Shown: positions 10,456-20,405, counted from the first letter of the stretch. The stretch: DNA of 64,000 nt from Planctomycetota bacterium (GCA_018968885.1 JAGWZK010000013.1:1-64000), one strand, 5' to 3'. Made by a program: numbers and translations. Notes: generated from the sequence alone by a model not told the origin.

Positions 10456-10473
10456 CTGACAGACAGTTGTCAG
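10456..10473. other. Small inverted repeat in the intergenic region
   Basis: CTGACA and TGTCAG arms around six bases, between the exported-protein gene and the parS-like site. GCA and TGC segments outside the arms could extend the stem with a two-base bulge. No function assigned. Confidence 0.4.
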
Positions 10474-10532
10474 TGCGTCGCGCGCCAAGAGGGCAAAGAC
10501 CCTATTTCTGAGGTTTTCGGTAAAAAAGTGAG

Positions 10533-10548
10533 TGTTCCACGTGGAACA
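10533..10548. other. parS: parS-like centromere site (ParB-binding palindrome)
   Basis: TGTTCCACGTGGAACA is a perfect 16-bp palindrome and agrees with the widely conserved bacterial chromosomal parS consensus recognised by ParB. It is intergenic, 10 bases downstream of the stop of the GT41 gene. Such sites usually cluster near the replication origin. I found only this exact copy in the window, and no parA, parB or dnaA gene is present here. Confidence 0.8.
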
Positions 10549-10558
10549 GGGGGTGTGC

Positions 10559-12361
10559 TCACTTGCCGCTGGAGCACCACTGTTGCCACAACTGGCGGAG
10601 GGAGTTTCCGAAGGTGTTGGCAAAGCCCTGCTGATCGCACAGTGGGCTGGCCTGCATCCGCTGCCGCAGGGTTTGTCTATATATAGGAATGTGCGTGGAG
10701 TTGTTGGCCAATTCCACGCACAGTTTGACAAAGGCCTGCCGCGAGTCGGTGGCAAGTTCGCTGCAACCCACTGCATGCAGCAGCGAGCGGCTGACGCGCG
10801 ACGCATGCCGATCCTGCTCACCCTCACACTGCATCGTCACCACCGGCACACCCATCCACAGCGCTTCGCACGTCGTGGTCGTCCCGTTGTAAGGGAACGT
10901 GTCAAGCGCGACGTGCATGCGCGAATAGAGCTTCAGATGGTCGGCGACGGAGCCGGTGCGGGTGAGAAGTTCGATGCGGCTGGCATCGATGCCAAGATCT
11001 GCGAAACGCTTGAGATGATGATTGCGGATCTCTGGCTCGGCAAAGGGCTTGCCCTTCAGGAGCAGCCGCGCGTGCGGCACGGCACGCAAGACCTCACTCC
11101 ACACATCGATGGTGAGGGGTGAGAGCTTTTGCACTGCATTGAAACTGCCGAAGGTGAACGGCGCATCGACTGGTGGCAGTGCCGGCTGCGGCGCATCGGC
11201 TGGAGATTGATAGCAAAGGAAGCAGCCGGGAAGTCGCACGAGCTTTTCAGTGTGCCACTGGTCAGCATCGGCTGGATCGGTGATGGCGTCAACCAGTCGC
11301 ACATCCACGCCCGGCAACCCTGTGGTGTTGGGATAGCCGCAGTACGTGACCTGCACAGGCGCGGCCCGCATGGGCAGGGTCCAGACGCGGGTGCCGCGGG
11401 AAATGCCGGCGACTTCGATCAGGATATCGATGCCATCATCGCGAATGCGCTGGGCGCAGTCCGCGTGATTGGTTGCGTAAACGTCGCGGTAGGTATCGCA
11501 GAGAGAGGCGAGACGTTTGGTGACGTGATCGGGCTTGGGAAGTGAGCCATAGCCAAAGACCTGAAAGTCTTCGCGGCTGAGTGAGCGCAGCAGAGGCTCG
11601 AGGAAGAATGAGACCGAATGCTCGCGAAAGTCTGGGCCGAGAAAGCCGATCTTCAGGCGCTTGCGGGGATCACGCTGATTCACCAGCGCGGGCGTAGCCA
11701 CCTGCTCGCGCAACACCATCTCACCGATGCGCGCATGCACATGAAGGATATCGGAACGCGCCACGGTGTCGGAGAAATTCAGAAAGAAGGCAAGCGTGGC
11801 CAGAGTGCGATGATCGACCTGCACCAGATCGAGCAACTGCCGCTGAGTGGCGATGGCCTGATCAAAGAGCCCGAGTTCAGCGTAGCAATTCGCCCGCCCA
11901 CCCAACACATTGGCGCGTTCGCTGGGGGTGCGCACGTACGTCTCGGCGGTGTCCAGCGTAGCCAGTGCCTCCTGACAGCGGCTGGCGCGAAGCAACATGC
12001 CCGCCAAGGCCAGTCGCGGCTGCACACTGACGGGTTCTCTCCGCACCAGTTCCTGCAACTGCGCGATCGCTTCGGATTTGCGATTGCATGCGGCCAGAGC
12101 GCGGGAACGCTCGTAAAGCACGGGAGCCGCGCCGGGAAACTGGGCCTGCATTTGATCGAGGAGGTACAAGGCCTGATCGGGACGGGCGGTGTCCAAGAGC
12201 AACTTGGCGAGCGCGTGCTTGGCGTGCCCATCGCGAGGATCTCGCGTCATGGCGGCTCGCAGGAGTGGCTCGGCTTCGGCAAACTTCTGCGCAGCAAGCA
12301 GCCCCAAGGCGCGTTGCACCTGAGGGCTTGGTTGTTGAGGTTGTCCGCCACTTGGAGGCAT
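10559..12361 (-). CDS. TPR-containing O-GlcNAc transferase, SPINDLY/GT41 family
   Basis: 600 residues, soluble. Residues about 12-210 are tetratricopeptide-type helices; the rest is the GT41 catalytic region with IGFLGPDFREHSVSFFLEPL, QVTYCGYPNTTGLPGVD, RLVDAITDPAD, FTFGSFNAVQKLSP and LDTFPYNGTTTTCEALWMG-type motifs that bind UDP-sugar. It probably transfers N-acetylglucosamine or a related sugar to Ser/Thr of proteins. It starts 20 bp after the clpB stop on the same strand, so the two may share a transcript. Two further family members lie at 16.1-19.6 kb. Acceptor proteins are unknown. Confidence 0.9.
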   Translation of the reverse strand: MPPSGGQPQQPSPQVQRALGLLAAQKFAEAEPLLRAAMTRDPRDGHAKHALAKLLLDTARPDQALYLLDQMQAQFPGAAPVLYERSRALAACNRKSEAIAQLQELVRREPVSVQPRLALAGMLLRASRCQEALATLDTAETYVRTPSERANVLGGRANCYAELGLFDQAIATQRQLLDLVQVDHRTLATLAFFLNFSDTVARSDILHVHARIGEMVLREQVATPALVNQRDPRKRLKIGFLGPDFREHSVSFFLEPLLRSLSREDFQVFGYGSLPKPDHVTKRLASLCDTYRDVYATNHADCAQRIRDDGIDILIEVAGISRGTRVWTLPMRAAPVQVTYCGYPNTTGLPGVDVRLVDAITDPADADQWHTEKLVRLPGCFLCYQSPADAPQPALPPVDAPFTFGSFNAVQKLSPLTIDVWSEVLRAVPHARLLLKGKPFAEPEIRNHHLKRFADLGIDASRIELLTRTGSVADHLKLYSRMHVALDTFPYNGTTTTCEALWMGVPVVTMQCEGEQDRHASRVSRSLLHAVGCSELATDSRQAFVKLCVELANNSTHIPIYRQTLRQRMQASPLCDQQGFANTFGNSLRQLWQQWCSSGK

Positions 12362-12381
12362 GGCGGATCATTGGCGGTGAA

Positions 12382-15090
12382 TTACGTTCCAGATTTCTCA
12401 AAGACGAATCCGCCGGAGTGATAGTCGGCGGTGATGGCGTCACCGGCGTTGAACTTGCCTTCGAGGATGCGCGAGGCGAGAGGATTTTCGATGCGATTCT
12501 GAATGGCGCGCTTGAGGGGGCGGGCTCCGTAGGCGGGGTCCCATCCTTCGGCGGCGATCTGATCCTTTGCCGCTGTGGTGAGGGTGAGAGTCATCTCGCG
12601 CTCTGCCAGACGCTTGCGCAGGCGACCCAACTGGATTTCGACGATGCCGCCGACATCTTGCTTTTTCAGGGCGTGGAAGACGACCATCTCATCGATGCGG
12701 TTGAGAAGCTCCGGACGGAAGAAGGGTGTGCGGGTGGAGAGATCCACTCGGGTCTGCAGAATGTCTTCGCCGGATTCACTCTTGGTGGCGCGAATGTCGG
12801 CACCGGGTCCGCGGCGGACCAGATCCATCACGGCGGCTTCGATTTCCCAGTCTTCAGCGCCGCGCTGGGTGAGCTCCATGATCTGCTGACTGCCGATGTT
12901 GCTGGTCATCACCGTGATGGCGTTGCGGAAATCGACAGTGCGACCCTGGCCATCGGTGAGGCGGCCATCATCGAGCACCTGCAGGAGGACGTTGAAGACT
13001 TCGGGGTGGGCCTTTTCCACTTCGTCGAGGAGCACGACGCAGTACGGGCGGCGACGGACCGATTCGGTGAGCACACCACCCTCTTCGTATCCGACGTATC
13101 CAGGAGGTGCACCGATGAGGCGGGCAACGGAGTGCTTCTCACCAAATTCGCTCATGTCGATGCGGACCATCGCCTCTTCGGTATCAAAGAGGAATTGCGC
13201 CAGGGCTTTGCAGGTTTCGGTCTTGCCAACGCCGGTTGGACCCAGGAAGAGGAAACTGCCGATGGGGCGATTGGGATCGCCCAGCCCGGCGCGGTTGCGG
13301 CGGACTGCATCGGCGACGACCTTTAGGGCATGGTCCTGCCCGATCACGCGGCCGGCGAGCTGGGTTTCCATGCGCGTCAGCTTCTCGCGCTCACTTTCAA
13401 CGAGCCGCGTGACAGGAATACCGGTCCAGCGTGCGATGATCTCGGCGATCATCTCACTATCGACTTCTTCCTTCACCATCGCGTTCCCCTGCTGGGCACG
13501 CTGGCTGAGCTTGCTTTCGGCTTCGGAAAGTTTGCGCTCAAGATCGCGCATGTCGACGTAGCGGATGCGCGCGGCACCTTCGAGATCGCCCTTGCGCTGG
13601 GCCTGTTCCAGATCTGACTGTTTGGAATCGATCTGCTGCTTGATCTCTTTGACTTGGTCGAGTTCTTTCTTCTCCTCCTGCCAACGGGCAGAAAGGGCGC
13701 GGTTCTTTTCCTGCAATTCGGCGAGTTCACGCTCGATCTTGTCGAGTTCGCGGGTGCTGGATTGATCCGCCGGCTTGGACTTGTCGCCCAATTCCATTTT
13801 CAGCGCTTCGCGCTCGATCTCGGCCTGCATGATGCTGCGGCGGAGTTCATCAAGCTCGAGGGGCATGGAGTCGTTCTCGATGCGCAATCTCGCTGCGGCC
13901 TCGTCGACCAAATCGATGGCCTTGTCTGGCAGAAAGCGATCGGCGATGTAGCGATTGCTGAGGGTGGCGGCGGCGACAAGCGCGCCATCCTGGATACGCA
14001 CGCCGTGGTGGGCTTCGTAGCGGGGCTTGAGACCACGGAGAATGGCGATGGTCTCATCGACGCCGGGCTGACCGACGAAGATGGGCTGGAAGCGTCGTTC
14101 AAAGGCCGGGTCCTTCTCCACGTGCTTGCGGTATTCATCAAGCGTGGTGGCACCGATACAGCGCAGTTCACCACGAGCCAGGGCTGGCTTCAAGAGGTTG
14201 CCAGCGCTGACGGCTCCATCAGCACCACCGGCGCCGATGATGGTGTGAAGTTCGTCGATAAAGAGGATGATGCTGCCACTGGAGGCGGTGACTTCGCGCA
14301 AGACACCTTTGAGGCGTTCCTCGAACTCGCCGCGATATTTGCTGCCGGCCAGAAGTGCGCCAACGTCGAGAGCCATGATCTTGACGTTGCGCATGCCTTC
14401 GGGGCAATCGCCATTGACGATGCGCAGGGCAAGGCCCTCGGCGATGGCGGTCTTGCCGACGCCGGGTTCACCGATGAGGACGGGGTTGTTCTTGGTGCGC
14501 CGACTGAGGACCTGCATACAGCGGCGGATCTCTTCATCGCGACCGATGACGGGATCGAGTTTGCCGGACTGCGCTTTGGCAGTCAGATCGATGGCGTATT
14601 TCTTCAGGGCTTCGTAGCTGGCTTCCTGATCTTGATCGGTGAGATTGGAGACGCCACTGGCGGAGCGGATGGCGCGAACGGCATCTTCGATACGGCGCGC
14701 AGAGATACCCAGGCCGGAAAGGACTTCCTTGCCAGGACCATTCACATCCGCGACGGCGATGAGAAGGTGTTCGGTGGAGACATACGCATCATCCATGTCC
14801 TTGCTCTTGGTTTCGGCCTTGGCAAGAAGTTCGATGATTGGACGACCAGCACTGCCGGCATTGGCGGTTGTGGTTGGAAGGCGGCCGAGTTCGGCTTCGG
14901 CGACACGAAGCACTTTGGGCGCATCGATTCCTGCCTTGGCCAGAATGCTGACACCAGGGCCGGATTTGTCGGCCAACAGGGCCGCGAGAATGTGAAGCCC
15001 GGTCAACTCAGGATTCGCGCGGCCCACAGCATCGCGCTGGGCATCGGCGAGCACCTGCTGGGCGGCGGAAGTCAGTCGGTCTGGTCTCAT
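12382..15090 (-). CDS. clpB: ATP-dependent chaperone ClpB
   Basis: 902 residues, beginning [21 protein letters not shown] as expected for the ClpB N-domain; the long upstream extension of the open frame (to 15309) is unrelated. The first AAA+ module has Walker [14 protein letters not shown] (Lys213) and Walker [11 protein letters not shown]; a coiled-coil middle domain (about 400-530) follows; the second module has [14 protein letters not shown] (Lys623) and [14 protein letters not shown]. ClpB works with DnaK to dissolve protein aggregates. I see no CIRCE element or complete HAIR repeat upstream, so heat regulation is not evident. A GT41 gene follows after 20 bp. Confidence 0.96.
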   Translation of the reverse strand: MRPDRLTSAAQQVLADAQRDAVGRANPELTGLHILAALLADKSGPGVSILAKAGIDAPKVLRVAEAELGRLPTTTANAGSAGRPIIELLAKAETKSKDMDDAYVSTEHLLIAVADVNGPGKEVLSGLGISARRIEDAVRAIRSASGVSNLTDQDQEASYEALKKYAIDLTAKAQSGKLDPVIGRDEEIRRCMQVLSRRTKNNPVLIGEPGVGKTAIAEGLALRIVNGDCPEGMRNVKIMALDVGALLAGSKYRGEFEERLKGVLREVTASSGSIILFIDELHTIIGAGGADGAVSAGNLLKPALARGELRCIGATTLDEYRKHVEKDPAFERRFQPIFVGQPGVDETIAILRGLKPRYEAHHGVRIQDGALVAAATLSNRYIADRFLPDKAIDLVDEAAARLRIENDSMPLELDELRRSIMQAEIEREALKMELGDKSKPADQSSTRELDKIERELAELQEKNRALSARWQEEKKELDQVKEIKQQIDSKQSDLEQAQRKGDLEGAARIRYVDMRDLERKLSEAESKLSQRAQQGNAMVKEEVDSEMIAEIIARWTGIPVTRLVESEREKLTRMETQLAGRVIGQDHALKVVADAVRRNRAGLGDPNRPIGSFLFLGPTGVGKTETCKALAQFLFDTEEAMVRIDMSEFGEKHSVARLIGAPPGYVGYEEGGVLTESVRRRPYCVVLLDEVEKAHPEVFNVLLQVLDDGRLTDGQGRTVDFRNAITVMTSNIGSQQIMELTQRGAEDWEIEAAVMDLVRRGPGADIRATKSESGEDILQTRVDLSTRTPFFRPELLNRIDEMVVFHALKKQDVGGIVEIQLGRLRKRLAEREMTLTLTTAAKDQIAAEGWDPAYGARPLKRAIQNRIENPLASRILEGKFNAGDAITADYHSGGFVFEKSGT

Positions 15091-15283
15091 GTGCAAAACC
15101 CTTTCCCCAGGACGGCCATCCGTCTCGGAGCGAAGAGAAGTGCAAAGGGTGGGCCAGACGCAAACCGTCAGCAAGGGGTCAGAAAGGGCGACGATCGCGC
15201 ATGCGGCAACAAAAGGTCCGAGAATATCTGGCCTTGAGTTGCTTGTGCTGTCATTCGCTGTCAGGTTGGCAGTGACAGAGGCG

Positions 15284-15505
15284 TTAGGCGTAGACGTCGA
15301 GGGAGCCATCGGCTGCGATGGCCGAAGCAGCTTTTTCCATGGTTTGGGCGGCGGCTTGGATCATCTTCACCTCCGCCGCTCCTTGGTCGCGCTGGGCGTT
15401 CATGGCTTTAGCGGCGACGGCGATGGCGACTTGGTAGTTGGTGGAGGCGGCCTGAAGGTTGGAAGCGGCTTCTATTGACATGACTTGGACATCGGCTGGA
15501 CGCAT
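15284..15505 (-). CDS. YjfB-like small protein (putative motility protein family)
   Basis: 73 residues, mostly alanine-rich helix: SIEAASNLQAASTNYQVAIA then VAAKAMNAQRDQGAAEVKMI. This pattern of a short conserved helix, a hydrophobic xVAIAVxxKAMxxQ segment and a final helix resembles the YjfB family, named putative motility proteins but of unknown function. An internal ATG at 15481 (MSIEAAS) is an equally good start. It lies upstream of clpB on the same strand, with 193 bp between them. I have moderate confidence that it is real. Confidence 0.55.
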   Translation of the reverse strand: MRPADVQVMSIEAASNLQAASTNYQVAIAVAAKAMNAQRDQGAAEVKMIQAAAQTMEKAASAIAADGSLDVYA

Positions 15506-15621
15506 TCAAAGCTGAGGGGCCGGAAAGGGGATGTGTCTCAGAGTTGTTATGGGACCTTTGTCTGCGACGCCGCAACCCGGATTGTGGGGATGAGGTATAC
15601 GAATAGATTGGGAAACCCGGT

Positions 15622-15650
15622 TTGACGTTGGGGGGCAAAGCCGGTACCTT
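15622..15650 (+). promoter_or_regulatory. Candidate sigma-70-like promoter for the small lipoprotein/GT41 genes
   Basis: TTGACG at 15622-15627 and TACCTT at 15645-15650 are separated by 17 bases, about 100 bases upstream of the lipoprotein start at 15753. The -35 matches five of six consensus positions; the -10 is weak. Confidence 0.4.
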
Positions 15651-15752
15651 CCCCTTCCCAGCCGGTGCCTTGGTTGCTGGCTGGGGTGGGCGCGAAGCTC
15701 TGGTGGAGCGGCGTGGTACCGATATTGAGATGTGGGTGTGAAGGAGTGGTTC

Positions 15753-16028
15753 ATGCGGACTCGTCGCGTTGTTGGCATGTTGGCTTTGGTCGCGGCTGCC
15801 GTGGTCGCTGGTGGCTGCTCGAGCAACTCCAAGAGCGAGGAGCTTGCCCGCGAGTATCACTGGAACCTCTCTCCCGAGTTGGCGACGCTGCATGAGCGTC
15901 CTATTGACATTGAGAATCGCATGTCGATCACCACGGATGAGAACCTGCGCATGCTCACCGAGGATTGGGGTCGCCTGTGGCTGATGGAGCGTCAGAGCCG
16001 CCTGTCTCCTCGCCCGGTGACGCGCTGA
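15753..16028 (+). CDS. Small lipoprotein
   Basis: 91 residues from the ATG at 15753, with an AAGGAG ribosome site eight bases upstream. The signal peptide (GMLALVAAAVVAGGCSS) ends in a good lipobox, AGGC, with Cys at about residue 22. The mature 70 residues are charged and helical, with Trp and Arg/Glu clusters (RMLTEDWGRLWLMERQS) and no recognised domain. It is followed by a GT41 gene after 28 bp and may be its operon partner. Confidence 0.75.
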   Translation: MRTRRVVGMLALVAAAVVAGGCSSNSKSEELAREYHWNLSPELATLHERPIDIENRMSITTDENLRMLTEDWGRLWLMERQSRLSPRPVTR

Positions 16029-16056
16029 GGTGTGATGTCGGCCGGGGCGAACGCAC

Positions 16057-17808
16057 ATGAGCCAGGCCGTTTTTCTATCTGCTCTTGAACATTTCAAGGC
16101 CGGCCGACTCGATCAGGCCCTGGCTGTGTTGCAGCGTGCTGGCCCAAAGGCCACCGATCCGCAATTGGACTACTTGCACGCCTGGGTGCTGGAGAAGAAG
16201 GGTGATCGCGAGCGCGCGGTCTATTTCATCACTCGCGCGTGTGAGAAAGCACCCAATGACCCTCGCTTTCCGGGGAAACTTGGCGCGATCCTGTATGACC
16301 TCAAGAAGTTTGATCAGGCCAAGCCGCACCTGTTGAAGGCGGCATCACTCTCAGACAAGGAGCACTCGGCGCGGTCGTTCCTGGCGGCGATAGCGAGAAC
16401 GCGCTGCGAGTATGGCGACAGTGAACGGTGGTATCGCGAGACGATCGCCATCTGGCCGGAGGATGTGGATTCGATCGCTTCGCTGTCGTGGGTGCTGGCC
16501 GAGTCATTACAGCAGCCGGAAGCGATTGCGATGCTTGAGCGGGCCACGACAGTGCACCCAGCGAATGCCAATCTGCGAATCTCCTACTGCTCAATGTTCA
16601 ACTACTGTGATGGACTCGCACCCGAGCGGGTTCGGATCGAGCACGAGGCGTATGGGCGGCTGCTGTGCCCCACTCTTGCTGATAGACCAGGCAGGCGGAC
16701 AAGAGGACAGGGTGCAAGCGATGGGCGGCTGCGGGTGGGGTATATATCGCCGGATTTTCGCGAGCATTCGTGTGCCAAGTATGCCGCGGCATTGCTGAGA
16801 GATCATGATCGCACCCGCGTGCATGTATCGGCGTATCACACCAGCAAGACGGCGGACGAGGTAACCAAGCGATTGGCGAGTCTGCTCAAGCCGGATGAAT
16901 CGCTGGTGCAGTTTCCGCCCGGAAACGATGCGGGGCTGGCCGAAAAGATCCGTGCGGACGGGATTGATGTGCTGGTGGATCTAGCGGGGTTGACGACGGA
17001 TCACCGTCAGGGCGTGTTTGCGCTGCGTCCTGCGGCGTTGCAACTGACGTATCTGGGGTATCCCAACACCACAGGGCTGCCGGTGTACGACGGGCGCATC
17101 GTGGATGCGATCACTGACCCTGCGGGGTCGGAAGTTTCGTGCGTGGAGCCGTTGCAGCGATTGGGTCGGTGCTTTCTGGCGTATTCGCCTGCACCAGAGT
17201 TGCCCGATGTTGCGCCGCGCGGGACGAATGAACCCATTCGATTTGTGTCGTTCAACCTGCTGGCCAAAGTCTCGGATGAGACATTGAAGATGTGGGCGGG
17301 TGTATTGCACGCGGTGCCGCACTCCACGATGCTGATCAAGGCGCGATCGACGGGTGATGCCAGCGTGCGCGAGCGTCTGCTGGCACGATTCGCGTCGCTG
17401 GGCATTGAAGCATCGCGTATCCAGACCTTGGCATACACCGCGACGGCGAGGGAACATCTGCTCTTGTATCAGGGCGTGGATATCGGGCTGGATACCTATC
17501 CATACAACGGAACGACCACGACGTGTGAGGCCCTGTCAATGGGGGTGCCGGTGATCACGCGGGGCGGCACGACGCATGCTTCACGCGTGGGAACTTCGCT
17601 GGTTCACGCCATCGGGCATGCGGAATGGAGCGCGACTGATGCCGCTGGGTACATCGCGGCGGCGGCGGCGATGGCGAGCAATCGAGGCGCATTGGCAGAG
17701 ATTCGGGGGTCATTGCGGCAAGTGATGCTTGGTTCACCTCTGTGCGATGGCGCATCACTATGCCGCGAAGTAGAGGAATTGTACGAACGACTGTGGATGA
17801 GCGTGTAA
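16057..17808 (+). CDS. TPR-containing O-GlcNAc transferase, SPINDLY/GT41 family
   Basis: 583 residues. The first ~180 residues are TPR-like helices (HFKAGRLDQALAVLQRA, YLHAWVLEKKGDRERAVYF). The catalytic half shows VGYISPDFREHSCAKY, LTYLGYPNTTGLPVYDGRI, VDAITDPAGSE, FVSFNLLAKVSDETL, and LDTYPYNGTTTTCEALSMGVP. It presumably glycosylates proteins on Ser/Thr using a UDP-sugar. It is second in a plus-strand group after the lipoprotein and is followed at once by another family member, whose start lies 11 bp beyond this stop. Confidence 0.9.
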   Translation: MSQAVFLSALEHFKAGRLDQALAVLQRAGPKATDPQLDYLHAWVLEKKGDRERAVYFITRACEKAPNDPRFPGKLGAILYDLKKFDQAKPHLLKAASLSDKEHSARSFLAAIARTRCEYGDSERWYRETIAIWPEDVDSIASLSWVLAESLQQPEAIAMLERATTVHPANANLRISYCSMFNYCDGLAPERVRIEHEAYGRLLCPTLADRPGRRTRGQGASDGRLRVGYISPDFREHSCAKYAAALLRDHDRTRVHVSAYHTSKTADEVTKRLASLLKPDESLVQFPPGNDAGLAEKIRADGIDVLVDLAGLTTDHRQGVFALRPAALQLTYLGYPNTTGLPVYDGRIVDAITDPAGSEVSCVEPLQRLGRCFLAYSPAPELPDVAPRGTNEPIRFVSFNLLAKVSDETLKMWAGVLHAVPHSTMLIKARSTGDASVRERLLARFASLGIEASRIQTLAYTATAREHLLLYQGVDIGLDTYPYNGTTTTCEALSMGVPVITRGGTTHASRVGTSLVHAIGHAEWSATDAAGYIAAAAAMASNRGALAEIRGSLRQVMLGSPLCDGASLCREVEELYERLWMSV

Positions 17809-17819
17809 CGGAGGGTGTG

Positions 17820-19607
17820 TTGTCGAGCGTGCAGCGAGTATTGGCAGAAGCATCAGCGCTCTGGAGCAAGGGTGACCACGCGCAGGCGGCGGCACTGCTG
17901 AAGCGTCACGCCAGCAACAAGCCGGAAGCTTTGCAGGTGCATGAGGCACTTGGCGGCGTGCTGGGAAAGCTGGGCCAGTGGGATCAGGCTGGGTATCACC
18001 TTGGCATGATGGTGGAGCTGGGCGAGCGTGTAGCTCCTGGCGATCCGCGCCCTCGCATGATGGCGGCGGCGATCCTGCTGAACGGAAAGCGATATGCAGA
18101 TGCGCGAAAGCAGTATCAAACCTTGACCTCGCGCTGGCCACGATTGGCAGAGGGGTGGATGGGTCTGGCGAATGTGGCGCACGCGACGGATGAATATCTG
18201 GAGGCGGAAAGGAACTATCAAAAAGCGCTTGAGATAGAGCCAGAGAACATGGCGGTGCATGGGAACTTTGCCAAGTTTCTCAAGCAGTTGTGCCGCGTGG
18301 AAGACTCGCTGGAGCATTATCGCAAGGCGTTTGCCCTGGGGCTACACGAGCCGGATTTTTTCGGCGAACAGGCGTTTGCGATGACCAACGCGACCACGAT
18401 TACTCCTGAAGAGGCATGCGCAGCGCATGTGCTCAATGGGCAAGTCATTTCGCAGGGTGTGCAGCCGCTGCCACCGGTGCGAGCGAGTGAGCCGGAGCGG
18501 AAGTTGCGGCTCGGGTTTGTCTCCGGAGATTTCCGCAGGCATTCGGTGGCGTATTTCCTGCTGCCGCTGCTGGAAAAGATCGACCGGACTGGGTTTGAGA
18601 TTGTGCTTTTCATGACCACGCCAGTGGATGATGAGGTGACGCAGCGATTCAGGGAGTTGGCGGATGCGTGGGTGCCACTTGTGCAGCTGAACGACCACCA
18701 CGCGGCGATGGCGATCCGTGGTCACAAGGTAGATGTGCTCTTTGATCTTTCCGGCAACACCATGCACACGCGCAGCCGCGTGTTTGCGTTTGGCCCAGCA
18801 CCGGTGCAGGTGTCGTACCTTGGGTATGCCAATACCAGCGGCATGCCGAGCATCGGGTATCGCATCGTCGATGCGATGACTGATCCACCGGGGAGTGAAC
18901 ACCTGGCGACGGAGCAGTTGGTGCGATTGGATGCGCCGTTCCTGTGTTACCAGCCCCCTGCGGGAGACTTGCTGGGTGAGATTCGCGGGCGTACGGACGG
19001 GAGCCCCGTCACCTTTGGCAGTTTCAATACACTGGCCAAGCTCAATGATTTCACCTTGCGCCTGTGGGCGCAGATCATGCACGAGGTGCCGGGTTCGACG
19101 CTGATCCTCAAGAGTTACAAGCTGCCGCCTGAATACGCCGAGAAGGGTCTCAAGCCACATCTGGCATCACGAGAGATCGACGCTGCGCGAGTGGCGCTTT
19201 TTGATCAGGTGCCGGGTGTTCGCGACCATCTGGAGATGTACAACCGCGTGGATGTGGCGCTGGACACGTACCCCTATCACGGTACAACCACGACGTGCGA
19301 GGCGCTGTTGATGGGCGTGCCGGTGGTGAGTTTGCACGGAGCAACGCACGCTTCGCGCGTGGGAAGTTCGCTTCTGGCATCTGTCGGACGGGCTGATCTG
19401 ATTGCACGATCGGCCGACGAGTACGTGAAACGGGGAGTTGAGCTCGCGCTGGATGCCAGAAATCGGGGCCAGTCGGCGGATCACACCGCGCGCCTTGCGT
19501 TGCGGCAGGCCTTGCTCGGTTCGCCGTTGTGCGATGCACCGGCGTACGCGCGTCGATTTGAATCGGCGGTCAGGCAGATGTGGCGGCAGGCGTGTGCGGC
19601 TGGATGA
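17820..19607 (+). CDS. TPR-containing O-GlcNAc transferase, SPINDLY/GT41 family (tandem copy)
   Basis: 595 residues with an N-terminal TPR region (GLANVAHATDEYLEAERNYQ and following) and GT41 motifs LGFVSGDFRRHSVAYFLLPL, VSYLGYANTSGMPSIGYRI, VDAMTDPPGSE, TFGSFNTLAKLNDFTL and LDTYPYHGTTTTCEALLMG. I place the start at the TTG at 17820, or the GTG at 17817, behind the GGAGGG just after the preceding stop; the ATG at 17742 would overlap the upstream gene by 66 bases. The sequence differs from its neighbour throughout, so this is an old duplication. Acceptor proteins unknown. Confidence 0.88.
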   Translation: MSSVQRVLAEASALWSKGDHAQAAALLKRHASNKPEALQVHEALGGVLGKLGQWDQAGYHLGMMVELGERVAPGDPRPRMMAAAILLNGKRYADARKQYQTLTSRWPRLAEGWMGLANVAHATDEYLEAERNYQKALEIEPENMAVHGNFAKFLKQLCRVEDSLEHYRKAFALGLHEPDFFGEQAFAMTNATTITPEEACAAHVLNGQVISQGVQPLPPVRASEPERKLRLGFVSGDFRRHSVAYFLLPLLEKIDRTGFEIVLFMTTPVDDEVTQRFRELADAWVPLVQLNDHHAAMAIRGHKVDVLFDLSGNTMHTRSRVFAFGPAPVQVSYLGYANTSGMPSIGYRIVDAMTDPPGSEHLATEQLVRLDAPFLCYQPPAGDLLGEIRGRTDGSPVTFGSFNTLAKLNDFTLRLWAQIMHEVPGSTLILKSYKLPPEYAEKGLKPHLASREIDAARVALFDQVPGVRDHLEMYNRVDVALDTYPYHGTTTTCEALLMGVPVVSLHGATHASRVGSSLLASVGRADLIARSADEYVKRGVELALDARNRGQSADHTARLALRQALLGSPLCDAPAYARRFESAVRQMWRQACAAG

Positions 19608-19611
19608 TCGC

Positions 19612-19869
19612 TCACGCCGCGATCAGGGGGAGCACCCAACGAACGACGATGAGCAGGCCGGCAGCCAAACCGACAATGCCGAGAACGCCCTGGCCGGTCA
19701 TGATCAGGACTTGGCGCCAATAGGTCGACAGGTCCGGAGCACGAAGGGCTTTCCACGTCATGCTGATGAAAAAGCACACCGGGACCAGCAGCACCCACCA
19801 GTATTGATGGACGTTGAAGACCGGATCAATCGGATCAATGAAGGGACGAATGGAAAGCAGAAGGTTCAT
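19612..19869 (-). CDS. Small integral membrane protein
   Basis: 85 residues with two hydrophobic spans (YWWVLLVPVCFFISMTW and GQGVLGIVGLAAGLLIVVRWVL) separated by a short polar loop. Its ATG overlaps the stop of the larger membrane protein upstream by four bases (ATGA), which implies translational coupling. No further motif; function unknown. Confidence 0.7.
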   Translation of the reverse strand: MNLLLSIRPFIDPIDPVFNVHQYWWVLLVPVCFFISMTWKALRAPDLSTYWRQVLIMTGQGVLGIVGLAAGLLIVVRWVLPLIAA

Positions 19870-20405
19870 GCCGCGGCCCCTCCGGTCGATGAACCTGCAA
19901 GTGACTGGCGGGGGCGGCGGGTGGGGAATCCAGCATCAACGATGACGATGAAATTCATCATGCCGCCAAGGGCGCACATGAGAAGGCCAAGTTCGGCGGG
20001 TTTGCCCAGCGCGACGACCTTGAGAGGTTTTTCGCCCGCGGCCAGGGGGCGGGCGCGGCGGGAGACGGGATCGACGCCCTCGTCCGGATCAGCCGAGCGA
20101 GTGGCGCCAGGTGGGCCACCTTCAAGGACCACCTTGAACTTGTTCTGGTGTACCCAATCGACGCCAAAAGCCAGGGGGCCGACGCCGGCCTGGGGGACGA
20201 ACCACCAGAACTCCTGCTGACGGTCGACGGCGGTGAGCCCGGCGGTGAGAAGGCCGCCACCAAAGAGCCCGAGAACTCCGATGCCTGCCAGCACTCCCCT
20301 CTTGGCTCGTCCGGAGAGAATGTGACCCAGCCCGGGGAATGCGATACCCCCCACCAGAGCCACGGGATTGAAATCAACCGATTCTTCGACTTCCTTCTGG
20401 GGCAT
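19866..20405 (-). CDS. Membrane protein with a PGLGHILSG motif (DUF6677-like?)
   Basis: 179 residues from the ATG at 20405 (the open frame extends upstream into proline-rich noise). It has hydrophobic spans around residues 12-30, 38-55 and 135-155, with ALVGGIAFPGLGHILSGRAKRGVLAG near the N-terminus, a TM2-like hairpin arrangement. A polar loop of about 60 residues faces one side. From memory this resembles a planctomycete family listed as DUF6677, but I am not certain. It is coupled by ATGA to the small membrane protein that follows. Confidence 0.6.
   Translation of the reverse strand: MPQKEVEESVDFNPVALVGGIAFPGLGHILSGRAKRGVLAGIGVLGLFGGGLLTAGLTAVDRQQEFWWFVPQAGVGPLAFGVDWVHQNKFKVVLEGGPPGATRSADPDEGVDPVSRRARPLAAGEKPLKVVALGKPAELGLLMCALGGMMNFIVIVDAGFPTRRPRQSLAGSSTGGAAA

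Noticed and set aside
14573-14582. TTTGGCAGTC in clpB as a member of the TTGGCA repeat family
   Set aside because: The nine-base match is about what chance would give in this window and has none of the flanking blocks.
15091-15283. Possible heat-shock elements (CIRCE or HAIR) upstream of clpB
   Set aside because: A CTTGAGT half-site is near 15233 but the second half is missing, and no CIRCE inverted repeat is present.
17742-17820. ATG start at 17742 for the second tandem GT41 protein
   Set aside because: It would overlap the previous gene by 66 bases, and the GGAGGG followed by GTG/TTG at 17817-17820 is a better start region.
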